A DNA stretch of 64,000 nucleotides, taken from assembly GCA_009774245.1 (NCBI GenBank), contig VSNM01000017.1:18106-82105 (forward strand). Direction: 5' to 3'. The position numbers were made by a program, and so were the translations under genes. The notes beneath the pieces were generated by a model. That model did no database searches and was not told the origin of the DNA. It saw only the letters and a program-made list of their open reading frames with translations. This stretch comes from Lachnospiraceae bacterium (GTDB lineage Bacteria; Bacillota; Clostridia; Lachnospirales; Lachnospiraceae). Shown piece by piece: positions 1 to 8,648 of the stretch. Position 1 is the stretch's first letter. Every line of letters begins with the position of its first letter.

Positions 1-693
1 CTTCGTCAGCCTGTCCCTTTTTGACGCGTCAAGGCAAAATCCGGTATCCTTCATATGCAGTGGTTCAAAAAACTCCCTCTTCAGGAACTCTCCAAAGCGG
101 ACTCCCGATGCCGCCTCCACGACCGCGCCAAGGATATCGGCGCTCGTCCCATACCGCCAGCCCTCTCCCGGCTGAAAAGCAAGCCGACCCTGTCCCATTT
201 TTGACGCCATCTCCATCGTCGTCATCGGACTGTCAGAGTACAGTCTCCTGTCCAGCTCATCGTAGACGAGCGCTGCGTCGCGGCTTGCAGGATCAGGATC
301 GCAATTGTATGTAAGCCCTGATGTCATGGACAGACAGTCCTTTACCGTCACTGGCCTGTTTGCAGCCACGTCTCCCTCTGGTGCTGCTACTCTGATACCC
401 GCAAAGGTTGGTATGTATTTTGAGACGGGATCGAGCAGGTCGATCACACCGCGCTCCATCAACAGCATCACCGCGGCCGACGTGATCGGCTTTGTCATAG
501 AATACAGCCGGAAGATGCTGTCCCTTTTCATCTTTCTCTGGTTTGCAATATCCGCATACCCGGCCTCCGCATAGTACACTTCCTCCCCCCTGTGAAGGAC
601 ACAGAGATTTCCTCCTGCAATCTGCCCTGCCTGAACGCTCTCCTCAAGCAATTCCCCCAGTCTGTTTAATCTGCTATAATCCATTGTACACAT
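1..693 (-). CDS. Serine hydrolase, beta-lactamase family, 3' part cut by window edge
   Basis: The 231 codons present are open to the window edge, so the C-terminus is missing. The family comprises class C beta-lactamase-like esterases and D-Ala-D-Ala peptidases that use a Ser-x-x-Lys nucleophile. That motif is visible as S-M-T-K at residues 65-68, followed by the expected helix and a P-x-G-x-x-W-x-Y-G-T-S stretch near residue 181 that holds the second catalytic Tyr. No signal peptide is seen, so a cytoplasmic esterase or peptidase is likely. The start ATG at 693 has GGG about 7 bases upstream; an in-frame ATG at 684 is an alternative. The substrate cannot be told from sequence. Confidence 0.85.
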   Translation of the reverse strand, partial: MCTMDYSRLNRLGELLEESVQAGQIAGGNLCVLHRGEEVYYAEAGYADIANQRKMKRDSIFRLYSMTKPITSAAVMLLMERGVIDLLDPVSKYIPTFAGIRVAAPEGDVAANRPVTVKDCLSMTSGLTYNCDPDPASRDAALVYDELDRRLYSDSPMTTMEMASKMGQGRLAFQPGEGWRYGTSADILGAVVEAASGVRFGEFLKREFFEPLHMKDTGFCLDASKRDRLTK

Positions 694-715
694 ATTTTAT
701 CCCTTTCCCTCATTT

Positions 716-811
716 ATACAAATTTTCAAAGCCAAAACGCGCTGCTGACTCTCTATTCCTCCAAATACAAATTTTCAAAGCCAAAACGCGCTGCTGACTC
801 TCTATTCCTCC
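716..811. repeat. Two-copy 47-bp direct repeat with 49-bp period
   Basis: Copies lie at 716-762 and 765-811 and are identical, separated by two bases. The second copy contains the last codons and stop of the adjacent membrane-protein gene, so the first copy is a duplicated gene tail lying in the intergenic space. Neither copy forms a strong hairpin. A replication slippage or small tandem duplication explains it. Confidence 0.9.
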
Positions 812-1662
812 GTATCATTTTCCGCAAACTCCACAAACTGCGAAAATGCTTCCTTATGCATTCTGGAGCTTGCATGCGGATTCCGTTTTAACAACGAATG
901 CATACGCCCGTACTCCCTCTTTGTCCGCGCGCCGTTCATTTTTTCCATAAACGCCGCCTTGGACATTCTGCTGTTCTCTCCCAGTCTGTCATACATTTCC
1001 TTCCCGCTTTCCAATGCAGAATTGATCTTTCTAAGCCCTGCCTCCGATTTTTCTTTCAGCTCGCCGCCATAAAACGCGGATACGACTTCAATGTGCTTCT
1101 GAAATCTCCGAAAGTCTTCGTTGTTCTCCTCCAGGCTCAACAGCACCTCCTTGAGGTTGATCGCCTCACGGATACTCTCCGCCATATCGATCGATATATA
1201 GACAGTGAGCACAAAAACAATGACCTCCAAAACATTTGTACTCATATGCGAAGCCAGCCGCTCCACCGGCGTATGCCCGTACAGCGTGAGAATCACCGAA
1301 AATACACCCCACGCCAATGAAGATGTCAGACAGATATGACCATTCAGATTCAGGCGCTGGTTACTGTAATCCCAGTACCGCACATGAAACAGCCACTCCA
1401 TCGCCGCTCCGGTGAAATATTCCAATATCGTCGCACTCACCATTCCCACCACAAACACCAGCCCGGGATTCGTGCGAACCGGCAGTGTGAAGATCAGTAC
1501 GACAATCGCCCCAGAGCCATAAATCGGCAGAAACGGCCCCCTCATAAAGCCCCTGTTCACCCATTTTGCTTTCAGCACGGACACATAGCATGTCTCCCAT
1601 ACCCATCCCAAAAAGCAATAAAGATAGAAAAAAAACAGCCATGTTGAAAATGTATATATCAT
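802..1662 (-). CDS. CmpB-family integral membrane protein (putative ABC transporter permease, PF06541 type)
   Basis: The 286 aa protein has an N-terminal half of about five hydrophobic segments (residues 1-170) with the family features F-L-G-W-x-x-E near residue 20 and N-R-G-F-x-x-G-P-x-x-P-I-Y-G near residues 36-49. A charged helical cytoplasmic tail (residues 175-286) follows. The family is annotated as a putative ABC-transporter membrane component but its substrate is not established. The start overlaps the stop of the thiamine pyrophosphokinase gene by 4 bases (ATGA), so the two are translationally coupled. The 3' end lies in a duplicated 47-bp segment. Confidence 0.8.
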   Translation of the reverse strand: MIYTFSTWLFFFYLYCFLGWVWETCYVSVLKAKWVNRGFMRGPFLPIYGSGAIVVLIFTLPVRTNPGLVFVVGMVSATILEYFTGAAMEWLFHVRYWDYSNQRLNLNGHICLTSSLAWGVFSVILTLYGHTPVERLASHMSTNVLEVIVFVLTVYISIDMAESIREAINLKEVLLSLEENNEDFRRFQKHIEVVSAFYGGELKEKSEAGLRKINSALESGKEMYDRLGENSRMSKAAFMEKMNGARTKREYGRMHSLLKRNPHASSRMHKEAFSQFVEFAENDTEE

Positions 1663-2315
1663 CGCAACCCCTCCACACAGAGCAAAAGCATGCCGTCCTT
1701 CACCTCGATCTCGGCATCCTCCCCGATAAATTCATTGCTCACGCCAATCGGAAACTCTAATTTTACAGTAACATCATCCAGCAGATATTTCAATCCCTTT
1801 TCCGAGACGCCGTGCGCATCACCGCCGAACGCAAATACAGAAATACGATTTCCCGCCTCCGCGCTGCCTGCCGGAAAGTCCACCTTTTCATTTCGTATCA
1901 GCATCAGTGTCACATCATCACCCACGAGCACACCCTTCGCGCCCCGGTTTGACAGATACAGCAGACATTGAATATTTGCGATAATATGGTCGAACCGCCC
2001 GCCCAGCGCCCCATAAAGCATAAACTGCCGATATCCTGCTGCCAGTCCCTCCTTGATGGCCGCAAGCATATCCGTGTCATCCTTCTCATACGGAAGTCTT
2101 TTTATCCGGAAATCCGCGTGTGAGAAATCAAGCCCCTCCTTATGCTCCAGCGAATCCATATCCCCTATCACAAGATCAGGCGTCAGACCAATCGCGGTCA
2201 GGTAATCCAGGCCCCCATCCGCGGCAATGCACAGATCATTTTCATCCAGCGTGATCTGCCTCTTCAATCGCTGCGCATCACACATCCCCGCTCCGACAAT
2301 CACACACTTTTTCAC
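1659..2315 (-). CDS. thiN: Thiamine pyrophosphokinase
   Basis: This enzyme transfers pyrophosphate from ATP to thiamine to give thiamine diphosphate in the cytoplasm. The 218 aa product shows the family signatures: an N-terminal V-I-V-G-A-G strand, A-A-D-G-G-x-D-Y near residue 32, P-D-x-V-I-G-D-M-D-S near residue 47, and Y-E-K-D-D-T-D near residue 73 for metal and diphosphate binding. The C-terminal half (G-G-R-F-D-H near 106) completes the thiamine site. I chose GTG at 2315 because the family usually begins just before K-K-x-x-I-V-G. A good promoter ends at 2363, which makes the longer GTG at 2351 nearly leaderless. No TPP riboswitch is present. Confidence 0.88.
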   Translation of the reverse strand: MKKCVIVGAGMCDAQRLKRQITLDENDLCIAADGGLDYLTAIGLTPDLVIGDMDSLEHKEGLDFSHADFRIKRLPYEKDDTDMLAAIKEGLAAGYRQFMLYGALGGRFDHIIANIQCLLYLSNRGAKGVLVGDDVTLMLIRNEKVDFPAGSAEAGNRISVFAFGGDAHGVSEKGLKYLLDDVTVKLEFPIGVSNEFIGEDAEIEVKDGMLLLCVEGLR

Positions 2316-2362
2316 ACTTCCAACCCACTTTCCCATCACAAATTGAAACACACTCTACTCTT

Positions 2363-2391
2363 ATCATACAGAAAAAGTTCGTCAAAGTCAA
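2363..2391 (-). promoter_or_regulatory. Sigma-A promoter for thiN/CmpB-family operon
   Basis: On the minus strand TTGACT (2386-2391) and TATGAT (2363-2368) are separated by 17 bases. The -35 box lies inside the terminator hairpin that ends the divergently placed transcript next to it. Confidence 0.6.
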
Positions 2392-2408
2392 GCCTTTGAC
2401 GAACTTTT
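2373..2408 (-). terminator. Rho-independent terminator after the chemoreceptor gene
   Basis: A perfect 15-bp stem (2373-2387 with 2394-2408) and a 6-base loop lie 20 bases after the chemoreceptor stop. A T-run follows the stem on the minus strand. Confidence 0.85.
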
Positions 2409-2428
2409 GTTCTGAATTTTATTCTAAA

Positions 2429-4162
2429 TCAGAAATTTTTAAACACATCTGTCTCTTTCTGGAGCGCTGCCGCGATCTGCTGATTCTCATCCATCCGGTT
2501 GCTGATATTCTCCATATCCGTGACAAGCACCTGCGTGCTCTCCGCCGCACCAGTCACACCCCTCGCTCCTTCGTCAATTGCGTCTGTGATCGTCTCGATC
2601 GACGAGGCGATCTCGTCAACTGCACGCTTTAGGTCATCCGTCTTGGCTGTAAACTCATCCATCACGCCCTCTATGTAAGTGGCATTGTCCCTGTACTGCT
2701 CGCCGCTGCTCACAAAGTTCTCAAACTCCGGCAGAATCGAATTGGTCATGTACTCCACCAGATTGTTGGACTGTCCTGCAAGGTTCTGGACAGCATTCGT
2801 GACCACGCCGTTGATCTCCTGGATACGGTTGGCTGTCGCACGGCTGGAATCCGCAAGCTGCCTGATCTCATCTGCGACAACCGCAAATCCTTTTCCTGCC
2901 TCCCCCGCTCTCGCTGCCTCGATGGAAGCATTCAATGCCAGCAGATTTGTCTGACTGGATATACTCAGGATATCATTGGTCAACCCGTTCACCTGCTCGA
3001 CACTCTTGCTCTCCTTGATTGCCTGATTCAGCACTTCGAGAATCTCCTGTACCTTTGTTCCCGTCTCCTGCATATTGGACTTCGCATTTGCCTCCATCGC
3101 GTCCGCATTTTCCTTCATCTTCTTGGAATAGTCGTTGATGCTGTTCGACTTATCCGCAATGATCTGGACCTCACTGCGCACAGACTCCGCATTCTGGTTG
3201 ATGATCGTAGCGGAATGTCCGACCTCCTGCATCGTGGCAGACAGCTCCTGCGTCACCGCAGAAAGGTCTGACGCACTGTCGTTGGAGGTCCGCACACTCT
3301 CCTGCACTTCGCGGACGACCTCCTCAAGCTTTCTGGAATTTTCGATGATCAATTTCATGATGCTCTGCAGCTTGCCCATGAACGTATTGATGCCATTTCC
3401 CAGATCAGCGATCTCATCATTGGACAAGATACTGATGCGCTTTGTCAGGTCACCCTGACTCTGATCGATGCCATTGATGATATCATTGATCTCATGATTG
3501 GCGACGATCAGCTTTCTGATGATCAGCACAAATACACCGTACAGCGTGCTCAGCAGTGCTACAACACTGAGCCCTACAATGACCAGATTTTTAAACACTG
3601 CCCTGTTGAACGCTTCCGTCAGTGCATCGCTGGCCTGCGTCGCACTTTCCTGCGCACTCTCCATCATCATGTCAACCTGGCGCTGCATCTCATCGCTGCA
3701 CTGTTTGATCGTCGAGTTTGCGAGGTCAAATGCCAGCTGCTTCTCCGCGTTTCCACTGTACGCCATCAGATTCGCGATCTCGTACTTCATCGTCTCATAG
3801 TTGGAGACAAGCTTGTCATATGCAGCGGCATCTGCCTCCACCAGACTATCCCTGTACTCCACCAGATATGTGTCAAGCACCACCTCCTCCGCGCGAACCT
3901 CCGCAACGGTCGCGATCAGCGTGTCCAGATCCGTTGCGATAATATGTGAGAGCGCTTTCTTGTGAATCTCCTGCAGTTCTCTCTCGATATTGCTCAACTG
4001 TGAGATATTGACCATATGCTCATCCGATATCGCCACCGCAGTCGTATTCACCCTTCTCAGATTACTAATCGCCGCAATATTTGAATAAATCGCCAGCACT
4101 CCGAGTATGAAAACCGGAACCAAAATGACGATCGTGATACTCAAGCGTTTCTTACCCTTCAT
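2429..4162 (-). CDS. Methyl-accepting chemotaxis protein
   Basis: The 577 aa product is a transmembrane chemoreceptor that controls CheA. TM1 is at about residues 7-26, then an outside helical sensor domain of about 165 residues of the four-helix-bundle type, TM2 at about 193-215, HAMP, and a long cytoplasmic coiled coil. The hairpin tip carries the conserved N-A-x-I-E-A-A-R-A-G-E followed by G-K-G-F-A-V-V-A. The start ATG at 4162 has a strong AAGGAGG 7 bases upstream; a longer open frame lacks such a site. It begins 13 bases after the stop of a sugar-type binding lipoprotein, so both are probably one transcript, which suggests the binding protein delivers its ligand to this receptor. A terminator follows. 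Confidence 0.93.
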   Translation of the reverse strand: MKGKKRLSITIVILVPVFILGVLAIYSNIAAISNLRRVNTTAVAISDEHMVNISQLSNIERELQEIHKKALSHIIATDLDTLIATVAEVRAEEVVLDTYLVEYRDSLVEADAAAYDKLVSNYETMKYEIANLMAYSGNAEKQLAFDLANSTIKQCSDEMQRQVDMMMESAQESATQASDALTEAFNRAVFKNLVIVGLSVVALLSTLYGVFVLIIRKLIVANHEINDIINGIDQSQGDLTKRISILSNDEIADLGNGINTFMGKLQSIMKLIIENSRKLEEVVREVQESVRTSNDSASDLSAVTQELSATMQEVGHSATIINQNAESVRSEVQIIADKSNSINDYSKKMKENADAMEANAKSNMQETGTKVQEILEVLNQAIKESKSVEQVNGLTNDILSISSQTNLLALNASIEAARAGEAGKGFAVVADEIRQLADSSRATANRIQEINGVVTNAVQNLAGQSNNLVEYMTNSILPEFENFVSSGEQYRDNATYIEGVMDEFTAKTDDLKRAVDEIASSIETITDAIDEGARGVTGAAESTQVLVTDMENISNRMDENQQIAAALQKETDVFKNF

Positions 4163-4175
4163 TTTGTCCCCCTCC

Positions 4176-5468
4176 TTATTGTACTGTCGAAGCTGTGATT
4201 CCATTTACCAGCCTGTCCGCCAGGTCCTGCAACGGCATATTGTCCGGATTACCGGCCGCTATGACATCCGCATAAGATGTGCATGCATTCCAATAACTGT
4301 TTCCCACGCGCTGCAGCACGCCGTACTGCGCCTGGTCGATGACAGCCGCGATCGCCGGAACCTTTGCGATCGTATCCGAGGCCGCCGCAACTGCGTTGGA
4401 AGGTCCTGTATTTCTCTCCTCAAAACGCAGGATCTGATTCTCTTCATTTGTGATCCAGTCAGCCAGCTTATGTGCCCACGCCAGATGCTCTGAGTAAGCA
4501 TTCACGCCAAACATCTTGTACCCGATAAAAGAGGACATCTGTATCTGCTGCCCGTTGCAGGTGTATGTCGGAAGCTTGCAGGCCGCATAATTATTCCCCC
4601 ATGCCTCCTGCACCGCAACCGCATTCCACACGCCGCTGATGCCCGCGATGCAGCTGTCATCCTGTATGCCCTCAACAAAACTGCCGTCCGGCTGTGCGAT
4701 AAACCCCGGATGCGTCGCGATATCGATCAGCGCCTGTGTCACATCGACACCCTTGATGCTTCCCTCCGTGGTATTCCAGTTGCAGTAGTTGGTGACGCCG
4801 TCATCATTGATTCCAAATTCCATGCCTGTATTTCCATAAAATGAATACAGATACCAGCCGGAATTAAACTCCATCGACAGCTTCTTCTCGTTCTCAGCCG
4901 CCACCTCAAGGATTCTGTCCATTGTCTGCACATCTGCCTCCGACAGGTACGCCTTGTTATAATACAGGAAATAACCATTGTCCGCAGAATACGGATATGC
5001 GTATAAAGTACCATTGTAGGACGCCGCATCCACCGCCTCCGACAGATTTGCAGCCTTCACTTCACTCTGATTCTCCACCGGCGAGAGCGCCCCGCCCGCG
5101 ATCAGGCTGTAAAGCTGGTCATCCGGCATGGAGAAAATGTCCGCCGCGTTGTGAATATCTCCCAGTACATTATTTCTGGTATCCGCATCACTCGACACCT
5201 CGATCGTGATATCAAAATCAGCCTGTCCCGCATACTTCTGCTCAAAGCTGTCGATCATCTTCTGCAGATTCTCGATATTCGCCTCCTCAACCCAGACGCG
5301 CAGCGACACCTTGCCCGACTCGAGCTGCCCGTCCCCGTCATCCTGCTGTACTTCCACATCCGCCGGCTCTGTATCAGTCTGATTACCGGCATCCGCATTG
5401 CCACAGCCTGTGAGCGCCATTGTCAATAAAGAAACAGACAGCATTGCCACTAATAATCTCTTCTTCAC
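4176..5468 (-). CDS. Extracellular solute-binding lipoprotein (family 1, sugar type)
   Basis: The 430 aa product has a lipoprotein signal: K-K-R, a hydrophobic core, then L-T-G-C with the lipidated Cys at residue 22. The mature part is a two-lobe periplasmic-binding fold of the maltose/oligosaccharide family, with a typical V-S-L-R-V-W-V-E-E first strand and a late W-x-x-x-L-A-D-W-I-T segment. GTG at 5468 is chosen because AAGGGAG lies 6 bases before it and the lipobox is then at the right depth. No permease or ATPase genes are adjacent. Its downstream partner is a chemoreceptor, so it may serve sensing rather than, or as well as, uptake. The ligand is unknown; nearby MalQ and GH31 genes hint at an alpha-glucan or other oligosaccharide. 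Confidence 0.88.
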   Translation of the reverse strand: MKKRLLVAMLSVSLLTMALTGCGNADAGNQTDTEPADVEVQQDDGDGQLESGKVSLRVWVEEANIENLQKMIDSFEQKYAGQADFDITIEVSSDADTRNNVLGDIHNAADIFSMPDDQLYSLIAGGALSPVENQSEVKAANLSEAVDAASYNGTLYAYPYSADNGYFLYYNKAYLSEADVQTMDRILEVAAENEKKLSMEFNSGWYLYSFYGNTGMEFGINDDGVTNYCNWNTTEGSIKGVDVTQALIDIATHPGFIAQPDGSFVEGIQDDSCIAGISGVWNAVAVQEAWGNNYAACKLPTYTCNGQQIQMSSFIGYKMFGVNAYSEHLAWAHKLADWITNEENQILRFEERNTGPSNAVAAASDTIAKVPAIAAVIDQAQYGVLQRVGNSYWNACTSYADVIAAGNPDNMPLQDLADRLVNGITASTVQ

Positions 5469-5514
5469 AGCAAATCTCCCTTCACATATTATTTTCCGAC
5501 AATTCCTTATTCTT

Positions 5515-5543
5515 ATTTTATACCATCTGTAATCTTTTTTCAA
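5515..5543 (-). promoter_or_regulatory. Probable promoter of binding protein/chemoreceptor operon
   Basis: On the minus strand TTGAAA (5538-5543) is followed after 17 bases by TAAAAT (5515-5520), in an AT-rich leader just upstream of the GTG start. Confidence 0.45.
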
Positions 5544-5599
5544 TGAATATTTTTTAATCTTTTTTAAGTGTTTTTGTATATAATATGCACAAAAATGCA

Positions 5600-6904
5600 C
5601 TATTTTCTCTCGTCCACAATTGTAACCTTTCTCTTGAATAACATTGTATCAAACGGATTCTTTCCTGCGTCATACACATCCGGCTCCACTCCAATGGTTC
5701 TGTGGATCGCGCAGGCCACCCTATGCTTCACGTCTGCCCAGTGCTCTGACAGCAGCGCTCCCGTCATTGCAGTACTTTCAACATAGACATCCACCACATC
5801 AATGTGGTGTTCCTCTCTGATACGTATTATATAGGAAGCTTCGATATCACGCAGCGCACAGAGGACCGCCTCCACATGGGATACTGACACGCTGTTTCCC
5901 CTGATCAGAAGCGTATCATCCATCCCACAGCAAAGCCTGTCTATTCTCGCCATCGTTCTGCCGCACTGACATTTCTCATAATTGATTCTGGCAATGTGCA
6001 TCGTGCGGTATCTGATCAGCGGGATTCCCTCTCTCTGAAGCGATGTAAATACAAGTTCTCCGTGCGCCCCGGCGGGAAGCACGAGCATCGTATTCGTATC
6101 CAGTATCTCCGCCAGGAAAAAATCCTCCTGAATGTGCATCCCCTTCCTGTACTCACACTCACACGCCACTCCGAGTCCCGTCAGCTCTTCGAGACTGAAG
6201 ATGTCATAAACTCTGATCCCAAGCCGCTCCTCAAGCCGCTCCCGGATACTCTCTGCCCACGAGCTGCCTTCGCACATCGCCGCCTTTAACTGCAGACTCT
6301 CCTTCAACCCTCTCTCTCCCACGATCTGCGCCACCTGCATCAGCTCCGAGGAGGTGCCAATCACCCCCGTCACCTGCAGCCGCCGCATCAGTGCAGTCAA
6401 TACCGCGGGCTTACAGCCGGCCGCCGGTATCACTGCCGCCCCGACCTGCTCCGCTCCGCGGGATGCTCCCGGATCATCGGTACACACGCCATCACTGTGC
6501 GCAACCTGTATCACATCGCGCTCACCCAGACCTGCCATACTGATCGACCGCGCCATACATTCACTCTGGATGTCGATATCGCCCTGCGAATATCCGGCCA
6601 TCGTCTCCATGCCGACGTACCCAGCTCTGTGCTGCGACACATGATAGCGCACGATCTTACTGTCCGGCAGAGCAAATACCCCCAGAGGATAGGCTTCGAT
6701 CAAATCCTCTTTTGTCGTGAAGGGCAGTTTATCCAAATCCTCAATTCCCCGTATATCACCCGGCTCAAGCCCCAGCCTTCGCATTTTTTTCATATAATAC
6801 CCTGCGTTATGATACATATAATCGACGAGCTCCACAAGACGCCTTCCCTGCAGGATTGCCAGTTCATCCCGACTCATACATTCCCTTGCCTTATTCCATA
6901 TCAT
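5600..6904 (-). CDS. PaaK-like (phenylacetate-CoA ligase family) adenylate-forming enzyme, atypical core motif
   Basis: The 434 aa length and layout match phenylacetate-CoA ligases, which activate a carboxylate as an acyl-AMP and pass it to CoA. Visible family blocks are the N-terminal L-x-x-L-P-F-T-T-K-E-D-L, the D-I-F-S-L-E-E-L-T-G acyl pocket block, G-E-L-V-F-T-S-L and P-L-I-R-Y-R-T, and the C-terminal D-D-T-L-L-I-R-G hinge. The Ser/Thr/Gly-rich phosphate loop, normally S-S-G-T-T-G-K, reads S-Q-H-R-A-G-Y here. Adenylation may therefore be impaired or altered. The start at 6904 is set by GGAGG 7 bases upstream. The gene is probably monocistronic; the substrate is not predictable. Confidence 0.82.
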   Translation of the reverse strand: MIWNKARECMSRDELAILQGRRLVELVDYMYHNAGYYMKKMRRLGLEPGDIRGIEDLDKLPFTTKEDLIEAYPLGVFALPDSKIVRYHVSQHRAGYVGMETMAGYSQGDIDIQSECMARSISMAGLGERDVIQVAHSDGVCTDDPGASRGAEQVGAAVIPAAGCKPAVLTALMRRLQVTGVIGTSSELMQVAQIVGERGLKESLQLKAAMCEGSSWAESIRERLEERLGIRVYDIFSLEELTGLGVACECEYRKGMHIQEDFFLAEILDTNTMLVLPAGAHGELVFTSLQREGIPLIRYRTMHIARINYEKCQCGRTMARIDRLCCGMDDTLLIRGNSVSVSHVEAVLCALRDIEASYIIRIREEHHIDVVDVYVESTAMTGALLSEHWADVKHRVACAIHRTIGVEPDVYDAGKNPFDTMLFKRKVTIVDERK

Positions 6905-6989
6905 GTTATTTCCTCCATATGTTATAGATAGAGAAAATCGCCATGCCACGACTTTTTACAGTCATCACACAGCGATTTACCACAGCTCC

Positions 6990-8549
6990 TTATTCTGTTT
7001 CCTCTTCTTTTATTTCCTCCTCAGGGACGTCGCTCTTCTCATTACACCAGTTCAGCCTTCCATATCTCCTGCAGAGCTCATGAATCTCCTCTCCCAGCAC
7101 ATCCGTCAGCTCGTCTCCCTTTAAGCGCCATTTCCAGTTCTCTCCCACGGTGGACGGCGTGTTGATACGGCAGGTATTGTCATATCCCAGATAATCCTGC
7201 ATCGGAATAACACACAGCCTCGCGCAGCTGCGCATCGCCATGCTGATCAGAGACTTATACAACAGCTTTTTCGGCGTATACTGATCGCACAGATAGTCTC
7301 TCGCCGTCTCCAGATCTTCCTTCGGGATGCTGTCCAGCCATCCCACAATCGTCTCATTGTCGTGTGTTCCCGTATAGACGACGCAATTCTCTATGTAGTT
7401 GTGCGGCAGATAATCATTGGCGCTTCCCGAGTCGCGCGTATCAAATGCAAACTCCAGCACCTTCATTCCCGGGAAACCACTCTCCTGTACCAGCCTGCGC
7501 ACCGAATCCGTCACAAAGCCCAGGTCCTCCGCGATGACCTCCTTCCAGCCAAGAGCGCGCTCCATATGACGAAACAGATCGATCCCCGGTCCTTTCTCCC
7601 AGTGACCGTTTACCGCAGTCTCCTCCCCGTAAGGAATCGCATAATATTCGTCAAATCCGCGAAAATGGTCAATCCGCAGTACATCGCAAAGGCGGAAGCT
7701 GTACTCCAGCCTTGAGATCCACCACTGGTACCCTGTCTGTCTGTGATAATCCCAGCGGTATAGCGGATTCCCCCACAACTGCCCGTCAGCGGAAAAGCCG
7801 TCAGGCGGACAGCCCGCCACAGCCACAGGCAGATTCTCCCCGTCAAGCTGGAACAGCTCCGGATGCGCCCACACATCTGCGCTATCCATCGACACGTAGA
7901 TCGGAATATCGCCGATCAGCCGAATCCCGTTCTCATTGGCGTAAGCCTTCAGCTCCTTCCACTGCTTCTGAAACATATACTGCAAATACTGCTGAAACTC
8001 GATATCAAAATACAGCTCTCTTCTGTAATAATCCATGGCATTTCCCCACCGGAAACGGATATCCTCCGCCCACTCCGTCCAGGGCACACCGCCGAACCGG
8101 TCCTTCACTGCCATGAACAGCGCATAGTCCGACAGCCACCACTGATTCTCCTCCACAAACCGAAGATACTCCATATTGTGGCTGACATCACTCCGCTCAT
8201 ACGCCTTGCGCAGCAGCGGATAACGGCTCTCATACAACTTTCCGTAGTCGATCGTCCCCGCCTTCTCACCGAAATCCGCCTCGTCGCACTCCTCCTCCGT
8301 CAGCACCCCCTCCTCGATCAGCGCCTCCAGGCTGATAAAATAGGGATTGCCCGCATAGGTGGAAAAAGACTGATACGGTGAGTCTCCATAACTGGTCGGT
8401 CCCAACGGCAATATCTGCCAGTAGCTCTGTCCCGCCTCCTTCAGCCAGTCCACAAACGCATACGCGCTCCTGGAAAAACAGCCGATACCGTATTTCGACG
8501 GCAGACTGGTAATCGGTAATAAAATTCCTGCTCCTCTTTCCATCACCAT
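6990..8549 (-). CDS. malQ: 4-alpha-glucanotransferase (amylomaltase, GH77)
   Basis: The enzyme transfers alpha-1,4-glucan segments between maltodextrins in the cytoplasm. The 519 aa product is a full-length GH77 (beta/alpha)8 barrel. It opens with R-G-A-G-I-L-L-P-I-T-S-L-P-S. The catalytic Asp nucleophile lies in R-I-D-H-F-R-G-F, the acid/base Glu in V-I-A-E-D-L-G, and the third carboxylate in T-G-T-H-D-N-E-T. Two ATG codons (8549 and 8543) follow an AGGAG; I chose the first. It lies upstream of no transporter genes but next to a GH31 enzyme, so it fits intracellular alpha-glucan use. Confidence 0.95.
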   Translation of the reverse strand: MVMERGAGILLPITSLPSKYGIGCFSRSAYAFVDWLKEAGQSYWQILPLGPTSYGDSPYQSFSTYAGNPYFISLEALIEEGVLTEEECDEADFGEKAGTIDYGKLYESRYPLLRKAYERSDVSHNMEYLRFVEENQWWLSDYALFMAVKDRFGGVPWTEWAEDIRFRWGNAMDYYRRELYFDIEFQQYLQYMFQKQWKELKAYANENGIRLIGDIPIYVSMDSADVWAHPELFQLDGENLPVAVAGCPPDGFSADGQLWGNPLYRWDYHRQTGYQWWISRLEYSFRLCDVLRIDHFRGFDEYYAIPYGEETAVNGHWEKGPGIDLFRHMERALGWKEVIAEDLGFVTDSVRRLVQESGFPGMKVLEFAFDTRDSGSANDYLPHNYIENCVVYTGTHDNETIVGWLDSIPKEDLETARDYLCDQYTPKKLLYKSLISMAMRSCARLCVIPMQDYLGYDNTCRINTPSTVGENWKWRLKGDELTDVLGEEIHELCRRYGRLNWCNEKSDVPEEEIKEEETE

Positions 8550-8648
8550 AATTCTCCTTTTCATAACGGAATATGTTGCTTCCTTCTCTATTGTAACAAT
8601 ACTGTCCCAAAAAAGCAATTGAAGAATGGAGAAAAATAGCCATCTTAA

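Noticed and set aside
2316..2428. Possible TPP riboswitch upstream of thiamine pyrophosphokinase
   Set aside because: The space is filled by a terminator and promoter; no THI-box-like conserved segments are visible.
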